From Chitinophagaceae bacterium PMP191F (GTDB lineage Bacteria > Bacteroidota > Bacteroidia > Chitinophagales > Chitinophagaceae): 64,000 bases of DNA. The notes under the pieces are model-generated. The model was not told the origin of the DNA, did no database searches, and worked only from the letters and a program-made list of their open reading frames with translations. The position numbers and the translations under genes are program-made. The stretch lies in assembly GCA_001302245.1 (NCBI GenBank), contig LGYU01000013.1, positions 124,001 to 188,000 of the forward strand, given 5' to 3'. Positions 42,665 through 52,587 of the stretch are shown one piece after another. Positions within the stretch are counted from its first letter, which is position 1. Each line of letters opens with the position of its first letter.

Positions 42665-45496
42665 TTATCTTACAACTGCATTGGCTGAAATACTGTTGCC
42701 ATTTGATAACCTGATACGGATTACATATATACCCTGTATTTGTGGCATGCGGATATTCATTTGTGGTGTAACCGGCTGAATGGTTTGCAATGCCACACCT
42801 TGCATATCGGATACCGTTAATACAGCACCCTGTAATGCAGTTGCAGGGTAGTTGAGTTTAACGGTAATTATCTGTTTGCCCGATGAAGGGTTTGGATACA
42901 AGCTAATCAGGTTTACTCTTGCATTTGGTGTAACTGTTACAGGGCAGGTTTGTAAAGTAGTGCCTGCAGTAGTTTTTACTTCAGCGTAATATATACCGTT
43001 AAGATCTCCATTCTCATAATAATATTGCGCAGTGGCGCCATTTACAGGTGTCCCGTTTTTATACCATTGCCAGGCTGTGTATTGGTTACTGCTGTTATCA
43101 AAGAACAATGCATCATTCCAGTGTTGTGTTATAATGCCGGATGGCAGTTTGGAGATCAACTCCCGGGTAATCTGGGGGGCAGCATTGTAATTGTTGTTAC
43201 CCGGTTGTGTAGCAGTAATTGTAACTGTGCCCGGACCAACTATGGTGAGCACATTATTATTGATGATAGCAATTGCAGTGTTGGAAGATGTGAATGTAAC
43301 TGGCAAGCCACTGCTGGCGGTTGCCGTGAGCTGTATAGTTATATTACCATCACAGCCCGGGGTCAATACCTGGTTCCAGGTGATCTGTTGTGCTGCTTTA
43401 CTGATCGTGAACAATGCAGGTACAAAAGTAATAGCATAGTTGCTGTTGGCAAGATTGCCTTGCTGAATGGAATAAGTGCCGGCATTTTCTCCCACCACTC
43501 TTGAAAGTGCACCGGATAAAACATCACCACTGACCAGGGCGGGGGTCAGGGTATAGGTCAGTACGGGGTCTGCCTGTCCATATATTTTAGACAAAGCAGT
43601 TGCTGTTACTGTAACTGGTTTAGCAGCTACGGTCAGAAACTGCTGTACACTTACAGCCAGGTAATCGGCATTGCCGGCTTGTGAGGCTGTTATGGTTGCT
43701 GTGCCTGCCCCTGTGATATGGATATTGTTTCCTGCAATAGTAGCTACATTGGTATTGCTGCTGGTATAACTGATTGCCAGACCAGAACTGACAGAAGCCC
43801 CCGGCGCAAAATCAGCATCGCCATAAGTTTTGTTTGAAAACGTACTGAATGAAATGGTCTGTGCAACCTGGGTTTTTACCAGTACGCCGGCTGTAGACGG
43901 GATACCACTGATTGCGAGTTGTGCACTGCAGCCGGCAGCATTTTGAATACTGCCTCCATTCAACTGAATACTGTTAGTTATGTTGATGCCATCCGGGTCC
44001 TGGTCACCGGACACAAGGGTGTAACGGAATGTCAATGTAGTGCTGCCACTGCCAGACCAATAAGTAGCGGACACCGGTCCGGTATTGAGGGTAATGGGAA
44101 TTGAAGGATTACCGGTAACATTCACCACCTCACTAAAGGTAGTTGTAATATCAAGATGATTGCCTGTGCTATAGATACCGTTGGCGGGAACAGTAACTGC
44201 AGTGCTGGTAATAGCAGGAGGCTCTGTGATAGCAATGGAGCTACTGCGGCCGCATCCATTGGCATCTGTAATAAGACAACTATAGATACCAGGCGTCAAC
44301 CCGGAAGCTGTAGCTGCTGTTCCTCCTGATGGTGCCCAGATATAGGTGTAAGGTGGTGTACCTCCGGAAGGTATTACTGTTGCGCTGCCAGTGGCTGAGC
44401 CGATGCAGTTTACATTGTTTTGTGAAGTGGCAACGGTAAGAAGTGGTGGGTCATTAAGTGTAAATGAACGGCTACCCGTACAACCTTTGCTGTCAGTATA
44501 AGTACAGGTATAGGTACCTGCTGAAAGCCCCGCTGCAGTAGCTGCTGTTCCACCTGATGGCGCCCAGGTGTAAGTATAGGGGGGAGTACCGCCCGATAAC
44601 GTAATAGTAGCTGTACCATTTGCGCCCCCGTTGCAACTGGGGTCAGTTTTTAGGCCGGAAGTGTAAGTAAGTGCCGGTGGTTCGGTAATGGTAAAGCTGG
44701 TTGATCCTGATTGGCCGCAGGAATTGGTAACCGTGCATACCCAGGTACCTGCAGGAATTCCTGAAATAGCAGGAGTTCCATTGCCAGCAGGGTTGCCGGG
44801 TGTCCAGTTATAAGCAAATCCTGAGCCTCCGGAAGCGCTTACTGTTGCTGTTCCGTTTGCTTCTCCGTTACAACTTACATTGGTAGATGATACTGTGGTT
44901 ACTGTTACGGCGGGGCAACTGCCGGGCTGCCATGTCATCGCATCCAGGCACACATATTCAAAATTGCCTGTAGTAGTAACTACAAATTCATCTATACTGA
45001 TACCTGAGTTGTTAGCGCCGCCATAGGTAGATAAATCGATCAGTGTATAGCCATTGTAGCTGGTTGTGCTGGTTGTAAATCCCGAAGATTGGGTTACTGT
45101 AAATTTTGTAACGCCTGCCTGTTTACCGGTTATGGTACAGGTGCCGCTAACGTTTAAATTCAGATTTACAGTAGATAAAAACAGCCACATTCTTTTGAGT
45201 TGAAATACTGTACCTCCTGCTGCAGAAATAGTAAACTGTACTCCGCCGGAACCTGTAGAGGCAGAATAGGAGTTATCGATGTACCTGTTATCGGCAGCCG
45301 TTCCGTTCCATCCCGTACCCGGAAAATTAGCTTGTATATCGAAAGTTCCCCCTGACTGGCTGGTGATATTAAAAACCTGGCCGTTATCTGTAAAGCTGGT
45401 AGAGCCATGCGATTCGGTTTCAAACGTTTCCGTTGATGTTTGGGCTGCCAGTAAACACGATGCCAGAAGTAAACAAAATGTAAAAAGTATTTTCAT
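42665..45496 (-). CDS. Large T9SS surface protein with SprB repeats and MBG/Big domains
   Basis: A 943-residue exported protein with signal MKILFTFCLLLASCLLAAQ. After a jelly-roll-like N-terminal domain (~25-190) come three ~75-residue SprB-type repeats (~200-425: VSCNGEANGTATVSASGGSG, PSCNGGANGTATITLSGGTP, VNCIGSATGSATVIPSGGTP, each with P..Y.W and E/DPP.L). A Big-like segment (~440-540) and MBG/Big_2-like units follow (FSNKTYGDADF, SKIYGQADPVLTYTL). The C-terminal ~80 residues are a T9SS type A sorting domain (ISLYPNPSSGKQIITVKLNY). SprB repeats occur in gliding-related adhesins. It is the last gene of a probable operon beginning at 47112. Confidence 0.9.
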   Translation of the reverse strand: MKILFTFCLLLASCLLAAQTSTETFETESHGSTSFTDNGQVFNITSQSGGTFDIQANFPGTGWNGTAADNRYIDNSYSASTGSGGVQFTISAAGGTVFQLKRMWLFLSTVNLNLNVSGTCTITGKQAGVTKFTVTQSSGFTTSTTSYNGYTLIDLSTYGGANNSGISIDEFVVTTTGNFEYVCLDAMTWQPGSCPAVTVTTVSSTNVSCNGEANGTATVSASGGSGFAYNWTPGNPAGNGTPAISGIPAGTWVCTVTNSCGQSGSTSFTITEPPALTYTSGLKTDPSCNGGANGTATITLSGGTPPYTYTWAPSGGTAATAAGLSAGTYTCTYTDSKGCTGSRSFTLNDPPLLTVATSQNNVNCIGSATGSATVIPSGGTPPYTYIWAPSGGTAATASGLTPGIYSCLITDANGCGRSSSIAITEPPAITSTAVTVPANGIYSTGNHLDITTTFSEVVNVTGNPSIPITLNTGPVSATYWSGSGSTTLTFRYTLVSGDQDPDGINITNSIQLNGGSIQNAAGCSAQLAISGIPSTAGVLVKTQVAQTISFSTFSNKTYGDADFAPGASVSSGLAISYTSSNTNVATIAGNNIHITGAGTATITASQAGNADYLAVSVQQFLTVAAKPVTVTATALSKIYGQADPVLTYTLTPALVSGDVLSGALSRVVGENAGTYSIQQGNLANSNYAITFVPALFTISKAAQQITWNQVLTPGCDGNITIQLTATASSGLPVTFTSSNTAIAIINNNVLTIVGPGTVTITATQPGNNNYNAAPQITRELISKLPSGIITQHWNDALFFDNSSNQYTAWQWYKNGTPVNGATAQYYYENGDLNGIYYAEVKTTAGTTLQTCPVTVTPNARVNLISLYPNPSSGKQIITVKLNYPATALQGAVLTVSDMQGVALQTIQPVTPQMNIRMPQIQGIYVIRIRLSNGNSISANAVVR

Positions 45497-45542
45497 GAGG
45501 ATGTATATTAATCCGTTTATCAATCAGTTTATCTGTATCGTA

Positions 45543-46394
45543 TTATCTGCCGGTAAACGAATAACTGATGCGGATACCATAGCTTAATAAACGAATATTG
45601 CCGGTGACAGCCGGTACTGAAAAAATACCGTTCGCTTTACTGTTTGCCAGTGTTGCGTAGTTGTAAGAGATCAGTGAAGAAATATCCTGCTCCTGTTTAA
45701 TGTTGTTGAGGCCATATTCAATAAAAGCCCCTGCATATAGTACACGTGTATTGCCTGTTCTGAATCTGGCACCGGTTTCTGCTACAAGTGAAACAGATGG
45801 ATTGAAGCTGTAATGACCTGACCCTTTCCAGTTGACCTGACTGCCAAATCCATGTGCCGGCAGGTCAGTAATTTCCAGGTTAAGGTTGGGATAGTATCCG
45901 GTAGCTGTCAACTCATCAGCCTGTACAGCATAGGTGGCACTTACCGGAATAGATATCTTCAATCCACCCTTTGCATACCACTGCGTATTTTTAGCCGATG
46001 GTGTATGAAATTGTACCAGCAGGGGAATATTCAGTGCATATAACTTTTGTTGTTCCTGGTATCCTTTGGTTTGCACCCGGTGTTCAAATCCTTCCCCGTC
46101 TGTATCCGTTATGTTGCTGGTAAATACTTCGCCGTTTGTAAGGCTGGCCTTTGTATGATAATAACCTAATTCCATACCGGTGCTCAGTCCCCATTTGTTA
46201 TTGATAAACCAGGTATATCCAAACGCGGCCCGGAAACCTGGTTGCAGTATGCTGCTTCCCTGGTTCATAGCATATTTCAATCCACTGATACCGGCTCCGG
46301 CTGAAAAGCTGAATTCCGGCGATTGTGCTGATGTCTGTTGAATAGCAAACAGCATCAGCATACTGCAGCATACAATGCCTGGTAATCGGACCAT
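45543..46394 (-). CDS. Outer-membrane beta-barrel protein (PorT-like)
   Basis: A 283-residue protein. The signal region runs to TSAQ (MVRLPGIVCCSMLMLFAIQQ). The rest alternates amphipathic strands (FSFSAGAGISGLKYAMNQG, GFRAAFGYTWFINNKWGLST, LGYYHTKASL), ending in IRLLSYGIRISYSFTGR, a terminal aromatic strand for BAM recognition. It is likely an outer-membrane barrel. The gap to the T9SS gene is 46 nt and to the upstream lipoprotein gene 16 nt, so all are co-transcribed. Start: ATG at 46394. Confidence 0.82.
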   Translation of the reverse strand: MVRLPGIVCCSMLMLFAIQQTSAQSPEFSFSAGAGISGLKYAMNQGSSILQPGFRAAFGYTWFINNKWGLSTGMELGYYHTKASLTNGEVFTSNITDTDGEGFEHRVQTKGYQEQQKLYALNIPLLVQFHTPSAKNTQWYAKGGLKISIPVSATYAVQADELTATGYYPNLNLEITDLPAHGFGSQVNWKGSGHYSFNPSVSLVAETGARFRTGNTRVLYAGAFIEYGLNNIKQEQDISSLISYNYATLANSKANGIFSVPAVTGNIRLLSYGIRISYSFTGR

Positions 46395-46410
46395 ACTATT
46401 GTGTTTTTTA

Positions 46411-46965
46411 TTACAACCCCACCTGCACATCGAATTTTACAGTAGCTCTGCACTCGAGGGTTTTGGTAATGGCACGTCGGGTAGTGCCGGAAAGTGTATA
46501 ATTGAAAGCCGTTGCTGAAAAATACTCTTTCAGTTCAAGACTGCTGTTCACAGGCAGATCTAATACTGAGGTATTGGCGTCGGGATTGTTGCTTAATGAT
46601 GCCAGCGTAACCTTAGTTGGTTTGTTGTTAGAAGAAAAATCCATTTTACAATCTGATAAAACGCCAAAATGATCCTGTATATCACTGTTCAGCACAGTAA
46701 TGCGTACTGAAGTGATCCTGACCGATCTGATGTTGGACACGCCAAATTGTGTATTATTGGCTTTAATAACGCTGTCAACATTCAGGTTGGTAATAAAGTC
46801 TGACAGGGTTTGTGTGCCTGCCTGTTGCGGGGCAATGGTAAAACTTACATCGGCCGTTTGCATGGGTACATTTACTTTAACGGCATCTTTCAGTTTTTCG
46901 CAGGAAGCGAAGAATAAAACAACTGTAAACAGAAAGGATACTTTCAGTGGTAATACATTTTTCAT
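46411..46965 (-). CDS. Lipoprotein of unknown function
   Basis: A 184-residue protein. The leader MKNVLPLKVSFLFTVVLFFA is followed by SC, giving a lipidated Cys22. The mature part is beta-rich (ADVSFTIAPQQAGTQTLSD, SVRITSVRITVLNSDIQDHF, RATVKFDVQVGL). It lies between a 42-residue membrane protein and the beta-barrel gene, with gaps of 18 and 16 nt. This context suggests a lipoprotein working with the barrel at the outer membrane. Confidence 0.75.
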   Translation of the reverse strand: MKNVLPLKVSFLFTVVLFFASCEKLKDAVKVNVPMQTADVSFTIAPQQAGTQTLSDFITNLNVDSVIKANNTQFGVSNIRSVRITSVRITVLNSDIQDHFGVLSDCKMDFSSNNKPTKVTLASLSNNPDANTSVLDLPVNSSLELKEYFSATAFNYTLSGTTRRAITKTLECRATVKFDVQVGL

Positions 46966-46983
46966 TGTTCGGATTTTATTTTC

Positions 46984-47112
46984 TTAGAAACCGGATTCAT
47001 TGACCTGGCTGATGCGTTGAGCAAAATAGAACCACACCAGTAGCATGATGCAGATCATAATAATGATGCCGCATGCATACACCAACCAGGTTTTTCTTTT
47101 GGAATTAGGCAT
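46984..47112 (-). CDS. 42-residue single-pass membrane protein
   Basis: The minus strand from ATG at 47112 to TAA at 46984 encodes a basic N-terminus (MPNSKRKTW), one membrane helix (LVYACGIIIMICIMLLVWFY) and a short polar tail (FAQRISQVNESGF). An exact -7 box (TAGGTTTG) ends 6 nt before the ATG, and the next gene starts 18 nt after the stop. It is too short for most gene finders. It looks like the first cistron of the lipoprotein/barrel/T9SS operon. Confidence 0.65.
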   Translation of the reverse strand: MPNSKRKTWLVYACGIIIMICIMLLVWFYFAQRISQVNESGF

Positions 47113-47118
47113 GAGATA

Positions 47119-47126
47119 CAAACCTA
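47119..47126 (-). promoter_or_regulatory. -7 promoter box of the surface operon
   Basis: TAGGTTTG on the minus strand matches TAnnTTTG exactly. It would start transcription within a few nt of the ATG at 47112. Confidence 0.6.
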
Positions 47127-47222
47127 TCCGGAATGCGGTTTTTTGTCAAAAAAGTAAGCGGACAATAACGGATTCAAGGGCGGACAAAAGCGGACAAGCC
47201 TGTAAGGGGAGAATTTTTATAT

Positions 47223-48977
47223 TTATTTTGATCTGACAGACAGTGTGTTGTAAATATATTCCTCTACTGTGACTGGGTCGGGCAGATTCAGGCGTTTTTT
47301 CAAACGGCGTTTGCTGCGCATTACACTCTCTTTGCCGATGCCGAGGGTATTGGCTATCTGTTGGGTATTTAACCGCAGGTAAATGAGGGCAGCCAGGCGT
47401 TCTTCGGCAGGTGTAACCTGTTCCACCTGTTTGCGTAGTGTAAGTAGAAACTCAGGATATGCTTTGGCAAATTCCAGTTTGAATTTTTCCCATTCTTCAT
47501 CTGTGAACAGGGTGTACTGACTGAGGCTTTCCGCAACTTCTTCCGGCGCCTGGTACGTTGTGTTACCTATTTGCTGCTGCAGTGTTTCGATCAGTTTGTT
47601 CTTTTCAATAATATGTTTAGTAAAACCGTCGATCTGTTCGCGGGCGTTTTTTACTTCCTGTTCGGCAATCTGTCGTTTGCGTTGTGAAAGATGTAATCTG
47701 AATTTCTGTTTTAAACGATACCGGTTGTACAGGAGCAATGCAATAAAACTCAGAATAACAATTCCTGCCAGGATGATATTACGGGTAGCGCGCATATTGC
47801 CGAGGGCTGTCTGCGTTTTATTCAGCGAATACTGAAGATTGTCAAACGCCATGCGTGCATTCATGGTGCTTAGCCGGCTTTTGTTGAGGTTGGCCGTCTG
47901 CGAATCTTTCAGCAGGTGATAGCGGTCATAATAAAAAAGAGCGCTATCTACCGGACCTGTAAGCCGGAAAATATCAGCTATTCCCTTCATGGCAATCAAC
48001 CGGTTGTCTGCTGATTGTGTGCGTTCGGCCCAATCAAGCGCTTCTCTCCATTGGGCCTGTGCGCTTCTGAAGTTGTGTTGCATAAAGTAAACAGTACCCA
48101 ATGCATTCCGGGCCATGGCAATATTGTGTGGACTCCGGAACATGATACTTTTCTGCAAATGCTCCTGTATCAGTGGAATTGCTGCTGCATATTGGTGCTG
48201 CAGCGCCAGCGTGTACCCGATGTTGCCTTTGGCGATGCCTGTCCACAATTGTTTCCAGGCAGTATCGATTTGTACGCCGGGCAACGAATCGAGCAACAGG
48301 TGGTAGTACCAGGCGGTACTGTCATATTGCCCCAGTTTTTTATAGGCAGCGCCCAGTATATCCAATTGAAAAATATAAACCTGCGGATCCCAGTGTTCCC
48401 TGTCTGCCTCCCGCGATTGCAGGCATGCCAGTCCATAGACAATGCTTTGCCGGTAATCCTGTACCAGGTACAGGGCCCTGCTTACATCAAAAAAGCGGTC
48501 TTGTACATAGGCAAAATTTGTAAAACCAAGTCTGCGCTGTATATCGATAGCCTTAAGATGGTATAAAGAATTATTTTCTTCGGTCGACATGCCTGCATAC
48601 AAACTGTAGATCTCTGCTGTCAGGTATTCGTCTTCCAGGTCATGAGCAATTCTGATCGCTTTTTGCAACAGTGGAATGTAGGGAGTTCTGTCATACCCAA
48701 ACTCACGCACGCCCAGTGATTGATACAGTATGGTACGGGCTTCAATTCTTTTATCCGGATGCTCTTTTAAGTAGCTATACAGCAGTGTAACGGTCCTGTG
48801 GTATTGGGAAGTATCTTTTTGCGCACGCATGCTATCGTAAAACACCTGGGCACGAAGACATTGCCGGGAGTCAGCAATTTTCCATGCATCTATCATAGGT
48901 TTGACAGACGCATCCTGTGCAACGGCGTGAACACAGGATAATAACAGTAGCAGGGTGAGCGAAAGAAAAAATTTCAT
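47223..48977 (-). CDS. TPR–membrane–HTH transcriptional regulator
   Basis: A 584-residue regulator. Signal peptide MKFFLSLTLLLLLSCVHAVA, then ~330 residues of TPR-like helices in the periplasm (PLLQKAIRIAHDLEDEYLTA, ARNALGTVYFMQHNFRSAQA). A membrane helix (~397-417, IILAGIVILSFIALLLYNRY) and a coiled coil (~420-470) follow. The C-terminus has a LuxR-like HTH: ERLAALIYLRLNTQQIANTL, then GIGKESVMRSKRRLKKRLN. This architecture (periplasmic TPR sensor joined to a cytoplasmic DNA-binding helix-turn-helix) is characteristic of Bacteroidota. It is upstream of the surface operon on the same strand and may control it. Confidence 0.88.
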   Translation of the reverse strand: MKFFLSLTLLLLLSCVHAVAQDASVKPMIDAWKIADSRQCLRAQVFYDSMRAQKDTSQYHRTVTLLYSYLKEHPDKRIEARTILYQSLGVREFGYDRTPYIPLLQKAIRIAHDLEDEYLTAEIYSLYAGMSTEENNSLYHLKAIDIQRRLGFTNFAYVQDRFFDVSRALYLVQDYRQSIVYGLACLQSREADREHWDPQVYIFQLDILGAAYKKLGQYDSTAWYYHLLLDSLPGVQIDTAWKQLWTGIAKGNIGYTLALQHQYAAAIPLIQEHLQKSIMFRSPHNIAMARNALGTVYFMQHNFRSAQAQWREALDWAERTQSADNRLIAMKGIADIFRLTGPVDSALFYYDRYHLLKDSQTANLNKSRLSTMNARMAFDNLQYSLNKTQTALGNMRATRNIILAGIVILSFIALLLYNRYRLKQKFRLHLSQRKRQIAEQEVKNAREQIDGFTKHIIEKNKLIETLQQQIGNTTYQAPEEVAESLSQYTLFTDEEWEKFKLEFAKAYPEFLLTLRKQVEQVTPAEERLAALIYLRLNTQQIANTLGIGKESVMRSKRRLKKRLNLPDPVTVEEYIYNTLSVRSK

Positions 48978-49517
48978 AGGTAATACAGATCTTACCGGAA
49001 ATGATCATTCAAAAATATAGAAAACAAGTTATGCGTATTCATTTTAAATTAATACAGGTTGCAATAGCTGCAAAGTAATACAGCTTAAGAATGTATTAAA
49101 ATAAAACAGGGGATTAGGCTGCTGTTGGGCTGAGTAGCTGGCGAGAAAGTAGTCACAGGAGAAGAACTGTGATACTTTAAGCCCTGTATACGCCCTGAGG
49201 ATGTACTAATATAAGATCGGGAATATGCGGGGGCTTCTTATCAGGTTCAATATTGTTGAATCATGCGGCCGGTGAAGACGCCGGTTATAGAAATTGTCAC
49301 GATCCAACATATTTGCGGGATATCGCGCACCAGGATCAGAAAATGTTTAATTCAATGACATTGTTATTAAGGTTAATTAAAGTGTCCTCTGTCGTTCATG
49401 GAATTCTTGATAAGCTTCCATTTTTCCTGCGTTTTTACCACTGTTATATCCGGGGCGATATATTTAAATCTACAGCTTTGCATTGATGTTGTCAACTCCC
49501 TGGTATATGATAAATAC
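48978..49517. other. Gene-free intergenic region
   Basis: This 540-nt stretch must contain the promoter of the TPR-HTH regulator. Some short frames exist (such as one spanning 49253-49486), but their composition is not gene-like and there is no promoter box or terminator to support them. No RNA family recognised. Confidence 0.45.
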
Positions 49518-49558
49518 TTATAACGAAAAGCCCCGCATTGCGGGGCTTTTCGTTATAA
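49518..49558 (-). terminator. Rho-independent terminator of gcvP
   Basis: TTATAACGAAAAGCCCCGC (49518-49536) and GCGGGGCTTTTCGTTATAA (49540-49558) form a nearly perfect 19-bp stem with a 3-nt loop. It lies 46 nt after the gcvP stop on the minus strand. Confidence 0.85.
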
Positions 49559-49603
49559 ACGGTCATTATAGACAATTCAATATTCACAACTGACCACGCT
49601 GCA

Positions 49604-52480
49604 CTATCCCTCCAGTTCGGCATAGCTGCTCACCGGTTCGCAGGTACAGATCAGGTTCCTGTCGCCATGCGTATTGTTTACGCGTGCTACAGAAGGCCAG
49701 AACTTGTTTTCGCGAACGTATGGCAGCGGATAGGCTGCTTCCTCACGGGTATATCCATGTGCCCACGTTGAACTGCAGACAACAAACTGTGTATGTGGTG
49801 CATTTTTCAGTGCATTATCTTTTTTATCGGCTTTGCCCTCTTCAATAGCACGGATCTCTTCACGAATGTTCAGCAGCGCATCACAAAAACGATCCAGCTC
49901 AGCTTTGTCTTCACTTTCTGTAGGCTCAATCATAATTGTACCGGGCACAGGGAAACTCATGGTAGGAGCGTGGAAGCCATAATCCATCAGGCGTTTGGCA
50001 ATATCTTCCGCTTCAATGTCTGCACTTTTTTTGAAAGGACGCAGGTCTACAATAAACTCGTGTGCACACTCACCGTTGTGGTTGGTATACAGGATATCGT
50101 ATTGTGCTTCCAGTCTAGCACGCATATAGTTTGCGTTCAGGATAGCGTATTCGGTAGCTTTTTTCACCCCTTCAGCACCCAGCATACGAATGTAACCATA
50201 GCTGATGAGCAGGATAGACGCAGAGCCATAGGGAGCTGCGCTTACTGCACCATTGGTGTTGAGTGAAGCATGACCGGGCAAAAATTCAGCCAGGTGTTCT
50301 TTCACACAAATAGGACCCATACCAGGGCCGCCGCCGCCGTGAGGAATGGCAAATGTTTTGTGCAGGTTCAGGTGACAAACATCTGCACCAATTAAACCAG
50401 GAGCTGTTAAACCTACCTGTGCATTCATGTTGGCTCCATCCATATATACCTGTCCGCCGTGCTGGTGAATGATATCAGTGATCTCTTTCACTGTTTCTTC
50501 ATACACACCATAAGTACTGGGGTAGGTGATCATTACACCGGCCAGGTTGGCGGCGTATTGTTCTGCTTTTGCTTTCAGATCGGCTACATCAATGTAACCA
50601 TTGTCCAGTGCTTTTACCACCACCACTTTCATACCGGCCATTACTGCGCTGGCAGGGTTAGTGCCATGTGCGGAAATAGGGATCAGCATTACATTGCGGT
50701 GATGATCGCCACGGCTTGCATGATAAGCGCGGATCACCAGCAAACCGGCGTATTCACCCTGTGCACCACTGTTAGGCTGCAGGCTGCAGGCATCAAATGC
50801 AGTGATCTCGCAAAGGTATTGTGAAAGTTCTTTTACGATCTGCAGGTAGCCTTCTGTCTGGTCCTTAGGTGCAAAAGGATGTATTTTACTCCAGTGTGCC
50901 CATGATAAAGGCATCATTTCGCTGGCTGCATTCAGTTTCATGGTGCAGGAGCCCAGCGAAATCATTGATGTATTTAACGAAAGATCTTTGTTTTCCAGTT
51001 GTTTGATGTAACGCATCATCTGCGTTTCACTGTGGTGGGTATTGAATACCGGGTGTGTCAGGAATGTGGATGTACGTACCAGTGCAGAAGGAATGCTGTC
51101 AATAGTAGCATCTTCGCTGATCTCAAAACCAGCTACGCTGTGTTCGTTTTCCTGGTCCAGTACCAGCAGTATATCCAGTACTTCAGAAAGACCGGTTGTT
51201 TCATCCAGTGAAATACCGATGGTATTGTTATCGTAGTAACGGAAATTAATATCTGCAGCTTCTGCTTTTACACGGATAGCAGCTGCATCTGCTACTTTGA
51301 TCACTACGGTATCAAAGAACGATTTACTAACGATCTCGTATTCTTCTGCTTCCAGTTCCTGTGCCAGTGCATTGGTAAGGATCGCAATACGTTTAGCAAT
51401 ATTTTTCAATCCATCAGGTCCGTGGAATACTGCATACATAGCAGCCATATTGGCCAGCAATGCCTGTGCAGTACAGATATTTGAAGTGGCTTTTTCGCGT
51501 TTGATGTGCTGCTCTCTGGTCTGCAATGCCATGCGTAAAGCACGGTTGCCCTGTGCATCGATACTTACACCGATGATACGGCCGGGAATGCTGCGTTTGA
51601 AATCGTCTTTGGCTGCAAAGAATGCGGCGTGCGGGCCACCAAAGCCCAGAGGAACACCCAGGCGTTGTGCAGAACCACAGGCTACATCAGCACCCAGTTC
51701 ACCGGGAGGTGTTAACAGGGTCAGGGCCAGCAGATCAGTGGTCATTACCACATAGGCACCTGTATTGTGTACTTTATCAATAAAGCTGCGGTAATCTTCT
51801 ACAGAACCTTTGTCGTTCGGATACTGTACCAATGCCCCGAAATAGTTTTCATCAATAGTTACCTGGCGGTAATCGCCAAACACCACCTCAATACCTACCG
51901 GAACCGCACGGGTTACAATCACATCTTTGGTTTGCGGAAAAGTATCGTTGTCAACAAAGAATTTCGGGCGTACAATATGCTCGTGATCCTTGTTCAGGGT
52001 ATTGAAGAACATGGTCATGGCTTCAGCAGCAGCAGTTGCCTCATCCAGCAGTGATGCATTGGTAAGGGGCAATGCTGTCAGGTCTGCCACCATGGTCTGG
52101 AAATTCAGCAGACTTTCCAAACGGCCCTGGGAGATCTCGGCCTGGTAAGGTGTATACTGGGTATACCAACCTGGATTTTCAAAAATATTACGCAGAATAA
52201 CACTGGGCGTAATGGTATCATAATAGCCCTGACCAATATAGCTTTTCAGCACTTTATTTTTCAGAGACACCTCTTTGATGTGATGCAGGTAATCATGCTC
52301 ACTCATTGACGCCGGGATGTTCAATGCCGCGTTCATACGGATCGAAGCGGGAACAGTTTTGTTAACCAACGCTTCCACACCGGGTTCGCCAATGGTAGTC
52401 AACATTTTTTTTGTCTCTTTAGCATCGGGACCAATGTGACGGTGAATGAATTCAGCGCTTTGCTGTTCGAATAGATTCAT
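49604..52480 (-). CDS. gcvP: Glycine dehydrogenase (P-protein of glycine cleavage)
   Basis: A 958-residue single-chain P-protein. It decarboxylates glycine using pyridoxal phosphate and passes the aminomethyl group to the H-protein lipoyl arm. N-terminal: [20 protein letters not shown] and [20 protein letters not shown]. The PLP lysine lies in [20 protein letters not shown], with the glycine-rich loop following. It ends YAELEG. Both P1 and P2 halves are in one chain, as in E. coli and eukaryotes. A -7 box is at 52580-52587 with a ~98-nt leader. The H- and T-protein genes are not in the window. Confidence 0.97.
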   Translation of the reverse strand: MNLFEQQSAEFIHRHIGPDAKETKKMLTTIGEPGVEALVNKTVPASIRMNAALNIPASMSEHDYLHHIKEVSLKNKVLKSYIGQGYYDTITPSVILRNIFENPGWYTQYTPYQAEISQGRLESLLNFQTMVADLTALPLTNASLLDEATAAAEAMTMFFNTLNKDHEHIVRPKFFVDNDTFPQTKDVIVTRAVPVGIEVVFGDYRQVTIDENYFGALVQYPNDKGSVEDYRSFIDKVHNTGAYVVMTTDLLALTLLTPPGELGADVACGSAQRLGVPLGFGGPHAAFFAAKDDFKRSIPGRIIGVSIDAQGNRALRMALQTREQHIKREKATSNICTAQALLANMAAMYAVFHGPDGLKNIAKRIAILTNALAQELEAEEYEIVSKSFFDTVVIKVADAAAIRVKAEAADINFRYYDNNTIGISLDETTGLSEVLDILLVLDQENEHSVAGFEISEDATIDSIPSALVRTSTFLTHPVFNTHHSETQMMRYIKQLENKDLSLNTSMISLGSCTMKLNAASEMMPLSWAHWSKIHPFAPKDQTEGYLQIVKELSQYLCEITAFDACSLQPNSGAQGEYAGLLVIRAYHASRGDHHRNVMLIPISAHGTNPASAVMAGMKVVVVKALDNGYIDVADLKAKAEQYAANLAGVMITYPSTYGVYEETVKEITDIIHQHGGQVYMDGANMNAQVGLTAPGLIGADVCHLNLHKTFAIPHGGGGPGMGPICVKEHLAEFLPGHASLNTNGAVSAAPYGSASILLISYGYIRMLGAEGVKKATEYAILNANYMRARLEAQYDILYTNHNGECAHEFIVDLRPFKKSADIEAEDIAKRLMDYGFHAPTMSFPVPGTIMIEPTESEDKAELDRFCDALLNIREEIRAIEEGKADKKDNALKNAPHTQFVVCSSTWAHGYTREEAAYPLPYVRENKFWPSVARVNNTHGDRNLICTCEPVSSYAELEG

Positions 52481-52579
52481 ACTGCTATTGTGATTGTAAT
52501 TTATTGAGAATCAATTTATTTCTCATTTGCAAGGTGGTTCCGGTCAGGTTACCCGGTATACCGGTTGTAAAAAGATGTG

Positions 52580-52587
52580 CAAAGTTA
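52580..52587 (-). promoter_or_regulatory. -7 promoter box of gcvP
   Basis: TAACTTTG on the minus strand matches TAnnTTTG. The resulting ~95-nt leader is long enough for a regulatory RNA; a glycine riboswitch is known upstream of gcv genes elsewhere, but I see no convincing aptamer. Confidence 0.55.

Noticed and set aside
44225-44930. Regular repeats suggesting a CRISPR array or satellite
   Set aside because: They are codon-level repeats of SprB domains in an open frame, with diverged sequence and ~225-nt units, not short identical repeats with spacers.
49253-49486. Short plus-strand frame in the gap before gcvP
   Set aside because: Composition is mixed with no recognisable domain; start and end do not fit any promoter or terminator. 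Treated as non-coding.
52481-52579. Possible glycine riboswitch upstream of gcvP
   Set aside because: The leader is only ~95 nt and I could not identify the conserved aptamer core or tandem layout; a covariance-model search would decide.
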